Below the pieces are notes generated by a model that worked only from the letters and a program-made list of their open reading frames with translations, was not told the origin of the DNA and did not search any database. Shown here piece by piece: positions 24,637 to 33,814 of a stretch of DNA of 64,000 nt. Position 1 is the stretch's first letter. Each line of letters opens with the position of its first letter. The DNA is from DASSKP01 sp035695045 (GTDB lineage Bacteria; Actinomycetota; Actinomycetes; JAFAQI01). The stretch is taken from positions 1 through 64,000 of the forward strand of contig DASSEX010000085.1 in NCBI GenBank assembly GCA_035695045.1, read 5' to 3'. Position numbers and translations under genes: made by a program.

Positions 24637-25512
24637 ATGACCGGTCGAGGCGCCCTCGCCGCGATCGGGTGCGTGGCCCTGCTGGCGGCATGCGGCAACG
24701 GCTCCGGGCCGGCGACACGGCCCGAGCCGTCGGGCACTCCGACGTCGACGGCCTCGCCCACGCAGACGCCATCGACGAGCACGCCCGGTACGACGACCTC
24801 GACCCGGCCGACGGTGCGACCCACGACCACCCGGCCGGTGCCGAGCACGCCCCCGGCGACGACATCGCCGCCCGTCGCACTGCCCGCGTGGTTACGCGGT
24901 TCGCCCGTCACCCGGATCCCGACGACGCGTCGCGTCGTGGCCCTCACGTTCGACGGTGGATCCGGTGCGCAAGGTGCCGCGGCGATCCTCTCCACGCTGC
25001 GTGCCGCCGGCGTGCCGGCGACCTTCTTCCTGACCGGCGACTTCGTCCGCACCCACCCAGGCACGGCCGCGGCGATCGCCGGCGGTCATTACCTCATCGG
25101 CAACCACACGATGACGCATCCACACCTGACCCGGCTGACATCGGCTGCGATCAAGGACCAGATCACCCGGGCCGAACAGCAGCTGAAGCCGGTTGTGGGT
25201 CACAGCCCCCGACCGTGGTTCCGCTTCCCGTTCGGTGAGTACGACGCGCGCACCCTGCAGATCGTGCACGCGATGGGGTACGGCGCCATCGGCTGGACCG
25301 TCGACAGCCGCGGTTGGCAAGGCCGCGCCGCCGGTACTGCTGCCGACGTCGTGACGCGCGTGCGGGCCGCATTGCAGCCCGGTGCGATCGTGCTGATGCA
25401 TCTGGGCGCGAACCCCGACGACGGGACCACGTTCGACGCCGATGCACTTCCGCGAATCATTGCGGCCGTCCGAGCGGCCGGCTACTCCTTCGTGGCCCTC
25501 AACGGCTGGTGA
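24637..25512 (+). CDS. Polysaccharide deacetylase-family lipoprotein with altered metal motif
   Basis: A 291-residue protein with a lipoprotein signal (LLAAC) and a long Thr/Pro/Ser-rich linker (about 25-85). The NodB-type domain carries TFDGGSG, NHTMTHPHL and RFPFGEYD. The usual TFDDG second Asp, a metal ligand, is Gly here; related extracellular deacetylases also show variants at this place, so activity may be retained or changed. It starts 17 bases after the stress protein gene. Confidence 0.85.
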   Translation: MTGRGALAAIGCVALLAACGNGSGPATRPEPSGTPTSTASPTQTPSTSTPGTTTSTRPTVRPTTTRPVPSTPPATTSPPVALPAWLRGSPVTRIPTTRRVVALTFDGGSGAQGAAAILSTLRAAGVPATFFLTGDFVRTHPGTAAAIAGGHYLIGNHTMTHPHLTRLTSAAIKDQITRAEQQLKPVVGHSPRPWFRFPFGEYDARTLQIVHAMGYGAIGWTVDSRGWQGRAAGTAADVVTRVRAALQPGAIVLMHLGANPDDGTTFDADALPRIIAAVRAAGYSFVALNGW

Positions 25513-25555
25513 CCGCGATGCAGCACTCGCAACGAACACTGTCAAGGAGGTCGTG

Positions 25556-25855
25556 ATGCCCACGTCGACCGTTGTCGAAGAATCGGGGACACCTGCCGAG
25601 GTGACAGCGCGTGATCGGGCCGTCCGGCAGCTCAAGAAGAAGAGAGACTTCCACGCGCACCTGCTCGTCTATGCCCTCGTCAACAGCTGCTTGGTGCTCG
25701 TGTGGTTCACGACCGGCCGGCACGGCTTCTTCTGGCCGGTCTTCTTCATCGCCTTCTGGGGAATCGGCGTCGTGATGAACGCCTGGGACGTCTATCACGG
25801 CGAGGAGTTCTCGGAAGAGCAGATCGAACGCGAGATGCGACGCCTGTCGTCGTGA
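25556..25855 (+). CDS. 2TM-domain protein
   Basis: A 99-residue protein fitting the 2TM domain family. A charged N-terminus (QLKKKRDFHAHLLVYALVN) leads into two close membrane helices (about 33-52 and 58-76), with WDVYHGEEFSEEQIEREM at the C-terminus. Often found with sensors or stress genes; function unknown. AAGGAGG precedes the ATG at 5 bases; the preceding GTG is closer and less likely. Confidence 0.85.
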   Translation: MPTSTVVEESGTPAEVTARDRAVRQLKKKRDFHAHLLVYALVNSCLVLVWFTTGRHGFFWPVFFIAFWGIGVVMNAWDVYHGEEFSEEQIEREMRRLSS

Positions 25856-25867
25856 CAGGCTCCTCGC

Positions 25868-27088
25868 ATGGAGCGCGTCACTCCCGAGGAGCTGCAGTCA
25901 CGGCTCGAGGCCGTGCCCTACGACGAACCGCGAGTGGTCGTCAGCGGCAACCACGCCATCCCGTGGGAGGCGCTGGCAGCCGTCGACCGCGCCATCGAGC
26001 GCTATCGGCTGTTCGCCCTCAATGCGCCGCCCGGCATCCCCGAGCGTCCCGGTGTCACCTTCGAGACGCCCTTCGTCGGGGCCGGGATGCGCGGCCGTCC
26101 CTCCCTCGCGTACTTCCCCTGCCGGCTCAGTCTCGTCCCGACGCTGCTCAAGCGGCGGCTTCCGCCGGACATCGTCATGGTGCACACCGCGCCGCCGCGT
26201 GACGGGATGCTGTCCCTCGGAGTCGAGGTCAACATCCTTCCGGCCGCCATCGAGCTGGCCCGCTCCCGCGGCGCTCTCGTCGTCGCACAGGTCAACCCGC
26301 AGATGCCCTACCTGCTCGGCGATGCGTTGTTGCCCGTTGACGACGTCGACCTCGCGATCGAGGTGGACAAGCCGCTCGGCGAGCTGCCCCGACCGGTCAT
26401 CGGCGACCTCCAGCGCGTCATCGGAGAGAACGTCGCTTCGCTCGTGCCCGACGGTGCGACGTTGCAGCTCGGCATCGGCGCCGTACCGGATGCCGCACTC
26501 GCAGCTCTGCACGCTCGCCGTGGCCTGAAGGTCTGGAGCGAGATGATCAGCGACGGCGTCATGCACCTGTCGCAGGCAGGTGCGCTCGAAGACACCCACA
26601 TCACGACGTCGTTCGCCGCGGGCAGCAGCACCTTCTACGAGTGGCTGACCGGTGAGGCGAAGGTCGTGATGTGCCGCACGGAACGCGCGAACGACCCGGC
26701 CGTCATCGCCCAGCAGACGGTGATGACGTCGATCAACGCCGCGTTGCAGGTCGACCTGTTCGCACAGGCGAACGCGTCCTACGTGCACGATCGGATCTAC
26801 TCGGGATTCGGCGGCCAGACCGACTTCATCGTCGGGGCGGTGCACTCGATCGGCGGCCACGCGATCATCGCGCTTCCGTCCTGGCACGACCGGTCCCGGA
26901 CGTCGACGATCGTCGACCGGCTCGCCTCGCCGGCGACGTCCTTCCAGCATTCGTACGTCGTCACGGAGCAGGGCATCGCCACGATCTGGGGCCGTCCGCA
27001 GAAGGAGCAGGCGCAGGAGCTGATTGAGCACGCGGCCGCGCCGGACGCCCGCGAGCAGCTCCGGGCAGCGGCGCGAGAGATGTTCTGA
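25868..27088 (+). CDS. Acetyl-CoA hydrolase/transferase family protein
   Basis: A 406-residue CoA-transferase-family protein. It has the N-terminal VSGNHAIPW, the LQLGIGAVPDAAL loop, a SEMISDG segment, FGGQTDFIVGAVHSIGG and VVTEQGIATIWG. These fit acetyl-CoA hydrolases and 4-hydroxybutyrate or succinyl CoA transferases. It could recycle acetyl-CoA during fermentation-like metabolism. It starts 12 bases after the 2TM gene, so is probably co-transcribed. The substrate pair is not resolved. Confidence 0.85.
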   Translation: MERVTPEELQSRLEAVPYDEPRVVVSGNHAIPWEALAAVDRAIERYRLFALNAPPGIPERPGVTFETPFVGAGMRGRPSLAYFPCRLSLVPTLLKRRLPPDIVMVHTAPPRDGMLSLGVEVNILPAAIELARSRGALVVAQVNPQMPYLLGDALLPVDDVDLAIEVDKPLGELPRPVIGDLQRVIGENVASLVPDGATLQLGIGAVPDAALAALHARRGLKVWSEMISDGVMHLSQAGALEDTHITTSFAAGSSTFYEWLTGEAKVVMCRTERANDPAVIAQQTVMTSINAALQVDLFAQANASYVHDRIYSGFGGQTDFIVGAVHSIGGHAIIALPSWHDRSRTSTIVDRLASPATSFQHSYVVTEQGIATIWGRPQKEQAQELIEHAAAPDAREQLRAAAREMF

Positions 27089-27100
27089 CCAGGGGCGGCA

Positions 27101-27114
27101 GGACCTACGCCTCT
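27101..27114 (+). promoter_or_regulatory. DosR-box-like site before alcohol dehydrogenase
   Basis: GGACCTACGCCTCT lies 91 bases before the dehydrogenase start. It matches 35911-35924 at 13 of 14 positions and is followed by a similar spacer, suggesting a common regulatory element. Confidence 0.45.
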
Positions 27115-27157
27115 ATCCGCCCGGCGACGCCTTCGCGCAGCGTGGGACCCGTCAGTT

Positions 27158-27174
27158 GAGCTCGTTTCGAGCTC
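27158..27174. repeat. Short perfect inverted repeat in dehydrogenase leader
   Basis: GAGCTCGTTTCGAGCTC has 7-base perfect arms around TTT, 31 bases before the start. It could be an operator for another regulator or a short hairpin in the leader. Confidence 0.4.
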
Positions 27175-27204
27175 CGGATGAAGACGGCCCAGAAGGAGCC
27201 CAGC

Positions 27205-28248
27205 ATGCGCGCACTCGTCTACGGCGGACCGGGCAAGAGGCAGTGGCAGGACGTCCCCGACCCTGTCATCGTCGACGCAACCGACGCCATCATCGGCGTC
27301 GACACCACCACGATCTGCGGCACTGACCTGCACATCCTCAAGGGTGATGTGCCCGAGGTCACGCCGGGTCGCATCCTCGGTCACGAGGCCGTCGGCACCG
27401 TCGAGGCAGTCGGTGACGCCGTCACCAACTTCCGCCCCGGCGATCGGGTCCTGGTCTCCTGCATCAGCTCCTGCGGGCGCTGCCGGTTCTGCCGCGAGGG
27501 TCGCTACGGCCAGTGCCGGGGTGGCGGCGGATGGGTCCTCGGTCACCTGATCGACGGCACGCAGGCGGAGTACGTCCGCATTCCGTTCGCGGACACCTCG
27601 CTCTACAAGCTTCCGGCATCGGTCAGTGACGAGGAAGCGGTGATGTTGTCCGACATCCTCCCGACGTCGTACGAGGTGGGCATCCTCAACGGCACCGTGC
27701 AGCCGGCTGACGTGGTGGTCGTCGTCGGAGCCGGCCCGATCGGCCTCGCCGCGACCTTGACGGCGCGGCTGTTCAGCCCGCGGCACATCGTCGCGGTCGA
27801 CCTTGCCGACAGCCGGCTGGAGATGGCGAAGCAGTTCGGCGCGGACGAGACCGTCAACTCCGGCCGCGAAGACGCCGTCGCCCGCATCAATGCCCTCACC
27901 GACGACCTCGGTGCAGATGTCGTGATCGAGGCAGTCGGGATCCCGGAGACGTTCGAGCTCTGCACGCGTCTCGTCCGGCCGGGCGGCCACGTGGCCAACA
28001 TCGGTGTGCACGGCAAGCCGGCGTCCCTCGCCCTCGACGCGCTGTGGGCGAAGGATGTGACGATCACCACCGGGCTGGTGGACACCTACAGCACGCCGAC
28101 CCTCCTGCGCATGGTCGCGTCCGGTCAGCTGTCGGCCAAGCCGTTCGCCACTCACCACTTCACGCTGGCGGACATCGAGCACGCCTACGAGACATTCGCC
28201 AACGCGGGCACCGAGCACGCGCTCAAGGTCGTCATCACGAAGACGTGA
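27205..28248 (+). CDS. Zinc-dependent alcohol dehydrogenase
   Basis: A 347-residue medium-chain dehydrogenase. Catalytic zinc ligands lie in ICGTDLH and GHEAVG, and the structural zinc cysteines in CGRCRFCREGRYGQC. The nucleotide-binding loop is VVVGAGPIGLAATL. AGAAGGAG precedes the ATG. Likely oxidises or makes alcohols with NAD(H), useful for disposing of reductant when oxygen is short. A hairpin terminator follows directly. Confidence 0.92.
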   Translation: MRALVYGGPGKRQWQDVPDPVIVDATDAIIGVDTTTICGTDLHILKGDVPEVTPGRILGHEAVGTVEAVGDAVTNFRPGDRVLVSCISSCGRCRFCREGRYGQCRGGGGWVLGHLIDGTQAEYVRIPFADTSLYKLPASVSDEEAVMLSDILPTSYEVGILNGTVQPADVVVVVGAGPIGLAATLTARLFSPRHIVAVDLADSRLEMAKQFGADETVNSGREDAVARINALTDDLGADVVIEAVGIPETFELCTRLVRPGGHVANIGVHGKPASLALDALWAKDVTITTGLVDTYSTPTLLRMVASGQLSAKPFATHHFTLADIEHAYETFANAGTEHALKVVITKT

Positions 28249-28261
28249 AGCGGGGGACGGG

Positions 28262-28291
28262 GGCCCGCGTGAGGATCACTTCACGCGGGCC
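28262..28291. terminator. Hairpin between convergent genes
   Basis: GGCCCGCGTGA (28262-28272) pairs perfectly with TCACGCGGGCC (28281-28291) around an 8-base loop. It lies between the dehydrogenase stop and the convergent ATPase gene, whose last codons form part of it. No U-run follows, which is usual in high-GC organisms. Confidence 0.75.
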
Positions 28292-30618
28292 TTCGCCCAT
28301 CCGGCGAGCCGCCAGCCGGACTCCATCGCGAACCCCGCCAGGGCGACCGCACCGGTTGCCGCGAGCAGCAGCAACGGGCCCGGGAGCGTCAACGCGAAGA
28401 ACTCCCGGAACCCGGGCACAGCGAGCACGACCACGAACCCCGCCGCCATCGTGGGGACCAGCCAGGCGGAGCGTTCCTTCCCCTGCCGGGCGATGATCGC
28501 GAGCACCCACAACGCGATCGCCAGCAACGCAATGGTGCACGTGGTCCTCGCCTCTTGAAGAGACGTCCCCGGCTGGTCCCTGGCAGCGAGGTAGGTCAGG
28601 TACGTCGCCGCCGCCGCGACCAGGCCCGCCGGGATTGCGAAGCGGGCGACCCGCACGACGAAGTGCGGACGCGCACGTCGCGAGTTGCGGGCCAGCGCGA
28701 GCACGAACGCCGGGATCCCGATGCTGAGGGTGCTGACGAGCGTGAGATGACGCGGGAGGAACGGGAACGGCAGGCGCGCGATGCCGACGGCGATGGCGAG
28801 CAGTGTCGCGTAGACGGTCTTCGTCAGGAAGAGGTTGGCGACGCGCTCCATGTTCGCGATGACGCGGCGGCCCTCACTGATGATCGCCGGGACCGCGGTG
28901 AACGCGCTGTCGAGCAGCACGAGCTGCGCGACTGCGCGGGTGGCCGCCGAACCTGCGCCCATCGCGATGCCGACATCGGCAACCTTCAGCGCGAGGACGT
29001 CATTGACGCCGTCGCCGGTCATCGCCACGACGTGGCCGCGCGACTGAAGCGACCGCACGATGCCCTGCTTCTGCTCCGGCGTCACCCGTCCGAAGACCGT
29101 CGTGCGGTCGATCACTGTCGCCGAGGCGGGGTCATCGAGGTCGAGCGTGCGCGCATCGACGGGGGAGCCGGCGTCGAGCCCGACCTCCCCGGCTATGCGC
29201 CCGACCGTCTGCGGATGGTCGCCGGAGATGACCCGGACGGTCACGCCCTGGCTGCGCAGGTAGGTGAGCGTCTTCGCGGCGTCGGGGCGGATCTCGTCGC
29301 GCAACGCCACCAGGGCAACCGGCCGCCGTTGCGTCGCGCCGCCGCCGGAGTGGGGCGTCGCCCTGGCGACGAGCAGCACGCGCGCTCCGTCCGCGGCGAG
29401 CTCCGAGGTCAGGCGGCGTACCTCCTCCTCGGAGCTGAGCACGTCCGGTGCGCCGAGCAGCCAGCGACCATGGCCGGCGAAGTCCGCACCGCTCCACTTC
29501 TCGGCGGAGGTGAAGGGGAAGGTCTGCTCTGCGACCCAGTCGCTCTTCGGATAGGCGTCGGCGAGCGCCGCTGCCGTCGCGTTCGGATGGGGCTCCAGCC
29601 GGGCGAGCGCTCCCAGCGCGGTCGCGACGTCCGGGTCATCCGCAAGCGGGATTACGCGGGTCACCTGCAACCGTCCGCTCGTCAGCGTGCCGGTCTTGTC
29701 GATGCACAGAGTGTCCACGCGCGCGAGACCCTCGATCGACGGGAGCTCGCGGGCGAGGACCCTCCGCCGGGCCAACCGCAGCGCCCCGACGGCGAACGCG
29801 ATGCTGGTCAGCAGGATGAGCCCCTCGGGCACCATGGTCACGGTGCCCGCGACCGACGCCCGCAGGGCGTCGCCGAGGTTGTTCGCGCGGCTCAGCTGGC
29901 TCCAGAACAGCAGGACCGCCGTCGGCACCAGGACCCACGTGATGACCTGGAGGATGCGGTTGATGCCGTCGCGGAGCTCACTCGTGGCGAGCGAGAACTC
30001 GCGCGCGCTCTCCGACAGGCCGGCTGCATAGGAGCGCGCACCCACCGCCGTGACGACGTAGCGTGCCCAGCCGGCCACGACGAAGCTGCCGGAGAGCACC
30101 TGCGTGCCCGGTGACTTGTCGACCGGGTCCGACTCACCGGTGAGCAACGACTCGTCGACACGCAGGCCGTGTACGTCGACCACGTCGCCGTCGACCACGA
30201 CCTGGTCGCCCGAGCTCAGCTCGACCAGATCCCCGACCACCACGTCCTCAGCCGGAAGTGACACGGCAGCGTCGTCTCGGACCACCGTCGCACGCGCGGC
30301 CGTGACGACGGCGAGCCGGTCGAGGGCGCGCTTCGCCCGCAGCTCCTGGACGATGCCGACGAGCGTGTTGCACAGAAGGGCGAGACCGAACAGCGCGTCC
30401 TGAAGCGGCCCCACGATCAGGATCACGACCAGCAGCGAACCGAGCAGCGCGTTGAACCGCGTGAAGATGTTCGTCCGGATGATCAGGCGCGTCGGGCGGC
30501 TGGTCGGGGGCGCGTAGTCGTTGCCCAGGCCCTCGCGCCGGCGTTCGGCCGCCTGCGCAGACGTCAGCCCTCGTGCCTGGGCCGGCGCAGGGGCTGACTG
30601 AGTCTGCGGAGCGGTCAT
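28276..30618 (-). CDS. P-type cation ATPase, CtpE-like
   Basis: A 780-residue P-type ATPase. It has LLTGESDPVDK (actuator), MVPEGLILL (membrane motif), Asp307 in CIDKTGTLT and TGDGVNDVLALK. The short nucleotide domain and EKWSGADF segment are like M. tuberculosis CtpE, a calcium transporter. The ATG at 30618 has only a weak GCGAG before it. The 223-base gap to the divergent acetyltransferase gene holds a DosR-like site nearer the other gene. Confidence 0.9.
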   Translation of the reverse strand: MTAPQTQSAPAPAQARGLTSAQAAERRREGLGNDYAPPTSRPTRLIIRTNIFTRFNALLGSLLVVILIVGPLQDALFGLALLCNTLVGIVQELRAKRALDRLAVVTAARATVVRDDAAVSLPAEDVVVGDLVELSSGDQVVVDGDVVDVHGLRVDESLLTGESDPVDKSPGTQVLSGSFVVAGWARYVVTAVGARSYAAGLSESAREFSLATSELRDGINRILQVITWVLVPTAVLLFWSQLSRANNLGDALRASVAGTVTMVPEGLILLTSIAFAVGALRLARRRVLARELPSIEGLARVDTLCIDKTGTLTSGRLQVTRVIPLADDPDVATALGALARLEPHPNATAAALADAYPKSDWVAEQTFPFTSAEKWSGADFAGHGRWLLGAPDVLSSEEEVRRLTSELAADGARVLLVARATPHSGGGATQRRPVALVALRDEIRPDAAKTLTYLRSQGVTVRVISGDHPQTVGRIAGEVGLDAGSPVDARTLDLDDPASATVIDRTTVFGRVTPEQKQGIVRSLQSRGHVVAMTGDGVNDVLALKVADVGIAMGAGSAATRAVAQLVLLDSAFTAVPAIISEGRRVIANMERVANLFLTKTVYATLLAIAVGIARLPFPFLPRHLTLVSTLSIGIPAFVLALARNSRRARPHFVVRVARFAIPAGLVAAAATYLTYLAARDQPGTSLQEARTTCTIALLAIALWVLAIIARQGKERSAWLVPTMAAGFVVVLAVPGFREFFALTLPGPLLLLAATGAVALAGFAMESGWRLAGWAKARVK

Positions 30619-30788
30619 CTCGCGTGCGGATGCTGGTGACGGTTCATGTCGCTCCACCGCCGCCGACGAAGTCGCTGCCGCCCATGTCGAGCCGCAGCGG
30701 TGGGCGCATGCGCGGTCACCACGGATCACCCTCTTCACCGTCTGATCGGGTCGGCTTTCACGCTCGCCCGCGTGTGAGGTACGCGACA

Positions 30789-30802
30789 GGGCCGAAAGAC
30801 CC
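30789..30802 (+). promoter_or_regulatory. DosR-box-like site before acetyltransferase
   Basis: GGGCCGAAAGACCC (flanked as AGGGCCGAAAGACCCT) lies 40 bases before the GNAT gene start at 30842. Two changes from the GGGAC-4-GTCCC core. Confidence 0.5.
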
Positions 30803-30841
30803 TGGGCGGAAAGGGGTACGGACCGGTTCACTCGAGGCGTG

Positions 30842-31351
30842 ATGAAGGTGACGGTGTTGAGGGACGGCCGCAGCGTGACGATGCGCCCGCTGGAGCGACG
30901 CGACGCGACGGCGCTGCTCGACGCCCTGCACCGTGCGGACCCGATGGATCTGCGGCGGCGCTTCCTCGGCACTCCGCCACCCGACTCATACCTCGTCAAC
31001 CAGCTCAGGCACGCGGACGGCGTGCACGACCTCGTGCTGGGAGCCTTCGACGACACCGGCAGGCTCGTCGGCGTCGCGCAGTTCGACCGGCCCGACGACA
31101 AGCCGACGGCCGAGGTCGCGATCGAGGTCGCCAAGGACTGGCAGCGCGACGGGCTGGGTCTCGCGCTCCTCACCCATCTCGTGGAGCTCGCTCGTAGCCG
31201 CGGGGTCCATGAGTTCACCGCGACGTACTTCGCCGACAACATCCCCATCTGCCGGCTGCTCCGCGCGATCGGTCACGTCATCACCTGCACCTACGAGTGC
31301 GGTGAGGGCCGGATGCGGTTGAGTCTCGACGAGGTTCGCGAAGCGTCGTGA
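30842..31351 (+). CDS. GNAT-family N-acetyltransferase
   Basis: A 169-residue single-domain GNAT protein. It has RPLERRDATALLDALHRADPMDLRRRF at the N-terminus and the acetyl-CoA loop region KDWQRDGLGLALLTHL, a variant of the usual R/Q-x-x-G-x-G/A. It resembles the acetyltransferase half of the Pat protein-acetylation enzymes, which act on metabolic enzymes, but lacks the cyclic-nucleotide domain. The ATPase gene follows after 6 bases, so they share a transcript. Confidence 0.88.
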   Translation: MKVTVLRDGRSVTMRPLERRDATALLDALHRADPMDLRRRFLGTPPPDSYLVNQLRHADGVHDLVLGAFDDTGRLVGVAQFDRPDDKPTAEVAIEVAKDWQRDGLGLALLTHLVELARSRGVHEFTATYFADNIPICRLLRAIGHVITCTYECGEGRMRLSLDEVREAS

Positions 31352-31357
31352 GCCGTC

Positions 31358-33814
31358 ATGTCCACGGCGACGCTCGTCCCGCCCGCCGCTGACGTCGGCC
31401 TTTGTTCGGCGGAGGCTGCTGCTCGCCTGCGTGACCGTGGGCCTAACCGGGTCGGACAGCCGCCGCGACCGCTGCTCTGGCGACGCGTCGCCGCACAGCT
31501 GACCGACCCGTTGATCCTCGTGCTGCTGACGGCGATCGTGCTGACGCTCGCGACCGGCGACGGGACCGACGCGGTGATCATCGCGCTCGTCGTGGTGGTG
31601 AACTCGACGGTCGGCGTCGTACAAGAAATCCGTGCGGATCATGCGATCGAGGCGCTGGCGGCGCTGACCGGCCCGTCCGCTCACGTGCGACGCGACGGCG
31701 TCGTCGTCACGATCCCTGCGGAAGAGGTCGTGCCCGGGGACGCCGTCGTTCTCGGTGAGGGTGACATCGTCCCTGCGGACGGTGACCTGGTGGACGCGGT
31801 TCGGGTGCTGGTCGACGAGTCCGCGCTCACCGGCGAGGCCGAACCCGTCGAGAAGTCGTTGCTGACGGCTCCGCTCTTGTCCGCGGGCACCGTGGTCGTG
31901 CGCGGCCGGGCGGTGATGCTCGTCACCACGACCGGGTCGGCCAGCGCTCTGGGTCGCATCGCCGCTCTCGTGAGGGAGCGCCCACCGGCGACGCCACTGC
32001 AGCGACGGCTGGTCCAGCTCGGCCGCTGGCTGGCCGTTGGCGCGGCCGCGCTGTCGATCGTCGTCTTCGCGACAGGGCTGGCCCGCGGGCAGACCGTCGA
32101 GCTGATGGCGGTGACAGCGGTCAGTCTCGTCGTCGCCGCCGTCCCCGAGTCACTGCCTGCGGTGGTCACCCTTGCGCTCGCACTCGGTGCCCGGCGGATG
32201 GCAGCGCATCACGCCATCGTGCGCCGGCTGCCGGCGGTCGAGACCCTGGGATCCGTCACCGTCGTCGCCACGGACAAGACCGGGACCCTGACCCACGGGC
32301 GGATGGCGGTCGCCTCCCTCTGGACACCGGCACGCGGTCGGGTCGATCTGGACGAGGAGTGGGAGGGACCCGAGTCACTTCTGCTGCGTGCCGCGGCTCT
32401 GTGCAACGACGCCCGGCTGACGCCGGCGCTGGCACCGACGGACACCTGGACGGCGACCGGCGATCCCACCGAGGCGGCGTTGCTGCGGACGGCTGCGCGC
32501 GCCGGCTGGCATCGTGACCTGCTGGAAGAGGCAGCACCCCGCCTTGCCGAGTGGCCGTTCGAGAGCTCTCGCCGGTCGATGACCACGATCCATGCGCAGC
32601 CTGCGGGCCCCCTGGTCATCACCAAGGGTGCGCCCGACGTGCTGCTGTCCGAGACGCGGCTGACGAACGACGCGGCGACCGTCGACCGCGCGCGGCAGCA
32701 AGCGGCCGCGATGGCGAGCGACGGTTACCGGGTGCTCGCTGTCGCTGCCGCGACCGTCGACACCGACCCCCGCCAGATCGACGTCGACCACCTCCGGCTG
32801 CAACTCCTGGGAATGGTGGCCCTGGCCGACCCGGTGCGGGAGTCTGCGGCTGCGACGGTCGCGGGGTTCCGCGGCGCCGGGATCACTCCGGTCGTCATCA
32901 CCGGCGACGACGCGCGGACCGCGATCTCGGTCGCTCGTCAGGCCGGGCTCGGCACCGAGCTCGGTGTCGAGCTCCATGCGAGGGCGACGCCCGAGGACAA
33001 GCTGCGCATCGTCGAGTCGCTGCAGCGCGCCGGCGACGTGGTCGCGATGACGGGCGACGGCGTCAACGACTCGCCGGCGCTCCGGCAGGCCGACATCGGC
33101 GTCGCGATGGGCCGGCGCGGCACCGAAGCCGCTCGACAGGCCGCGGATCTCGTCCTTGCGGACGACGAGCTCGGCACGCTCATCGTTGCCGTCGAGGAGG
33201 GTCGCCGTGCCTATGACAACGTCCGCCGCTTCCTGCTCTTCGGGCTCGCCGGCGGCGTCGCCGAGCTGCTCGTCATGGTCGTCGGCCCGTTCCTCGGCAT
33301 GACGCTGCCGCTGCTCCCCGCGCAGATCCTGTGGATCAACCTGCTGACGCACGGTCTGCCCGGCGTCGCGATGGGCGCCGAACCGGCTGATCCGTCTGTG
33401 TTGCGCCGGCCTCCGCGGCCGCCGCGGGAACCAGTGCTCGGTGCCGGTCTCTGGCAACGCATCGCTGTGTGCGCTGCCGTCACGACGGCGATCACGTTGT
33501 CCGTCGGTGCGGTCCTGCGTCCGGGTCAGGCCGAGTGGCGCAGCGCGACGTTCTTCGCTCTCGGCATGGCTCAGCTCGGCGTTGCCATGGGTGTCCGCGC
33601 CCGGGTTCTCACGAGGGACAACCTGCTGCTGCCGGTGGCAGTGGTCATGTCGGTCGGGCTGCTGCTGGCCGGCATCTACGTCGCGCCGCTGCAGGAGCTT
33701 CTCGGAACTCGACCGCTCGACGTGCCGGAGCTGCTCGGGATCTCGATGCTCGCGGTGGCGTCGTACGTCGTGACCCGCGTCAGCGGTCGCGGAGTCGGAC
33801 GGACAAGCAGGTGA
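31358..33814 (+). CDS. P-type calcium-type ATPase (P2A)
   Basis: An 818-residue P2-type ATPase. It has an N-terminal cation-ATPase segment, ALTGEAEPVEK (actuator), VPESLPAVVTLALALG (membrane motif of the Ca2+ class), Asp306 in ATDKTGTLT, KGAPDVLL and MTGDGVNDSPAL, with a full C-terminal membrane domain. Likely exports Ca2+ or a similar divalent ion. It is the third P-type ATPase within 13 kb. Its last 35 bases overlap the convergent dimethylargininase gene. Confidence 0.92.
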   Translation: MSTATLVPPAADVGLCSAEAAARLRDRGPNRVGQPPRPLLWRRVAAQLTDPLILVLLTAIVLTLATGDGTDAVIIALVVVVNSTVGVVQEIRADHAIEALAALTGPSAHVRRDGVVVTIPAEEVVPGDAVVLGEGDIVPADGDLVDAVRVLVDESALTGEAEPVEKSLLTAPLLSAGTVVVRGRAVMLVTTTGSASALGRIAALVRERPPATPLQRRLVQLGRWLAVGAAALSIVVFATGLARGQTVELMAVTAVSLVVAAVPESLPAVVTLALALGARRMAAHHAIVRRLPAVETLGSVTVVATDKTGTLTHGRMAVASLWTPARGRVDLDEEWEGPESLLLRAAALCNDARLTPALAPTDTWTATGDPTEAALLRTAARAGWHRDLLEEAAPRLAEWPFESSRRSMTTIHAQPAGPLVITKGAPDVLLSETRLTNDAATVDRARQQAAAMASDGYRVLAVAAATVDTDPRQIDVDHLRLQLLGMVALADPVRESAAATVAGFRGAGITPVVITGDDARTAISVARQAGLGTELGVELHARATPEDKLRIVESLQRAGDVVAMTGDGVNDSPALRQADIGVAMGRRGTEAARQAADLVLADDELGTLIVAVEEGRRAYDNVRRFLLFGLAGGVAELLVMVVGPFLGMTLPLLPAQILWINLLTHGLPGVAMGAEPADPSVLRRPPRPPREPVLGAGLWQRIAVCAAVTTAITLSVGAVLRPGQAEWRSATFFALGMAQLGVAMGVRARVLTRDNLLLPVAVVMSVGLLLAGIYVAPLQELLGTRPLDVPELLGISMLAVASYVVTRVSGRGVGRTSR

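Noticed and set aside
28555..30114. Long plus-strand open frame of 519 codons antisense to the CtpE-like ATPase
   Set aside because: High G+C produces long chance frames; composition is dominated by Arg, Gly and Asp and no domain is visible.
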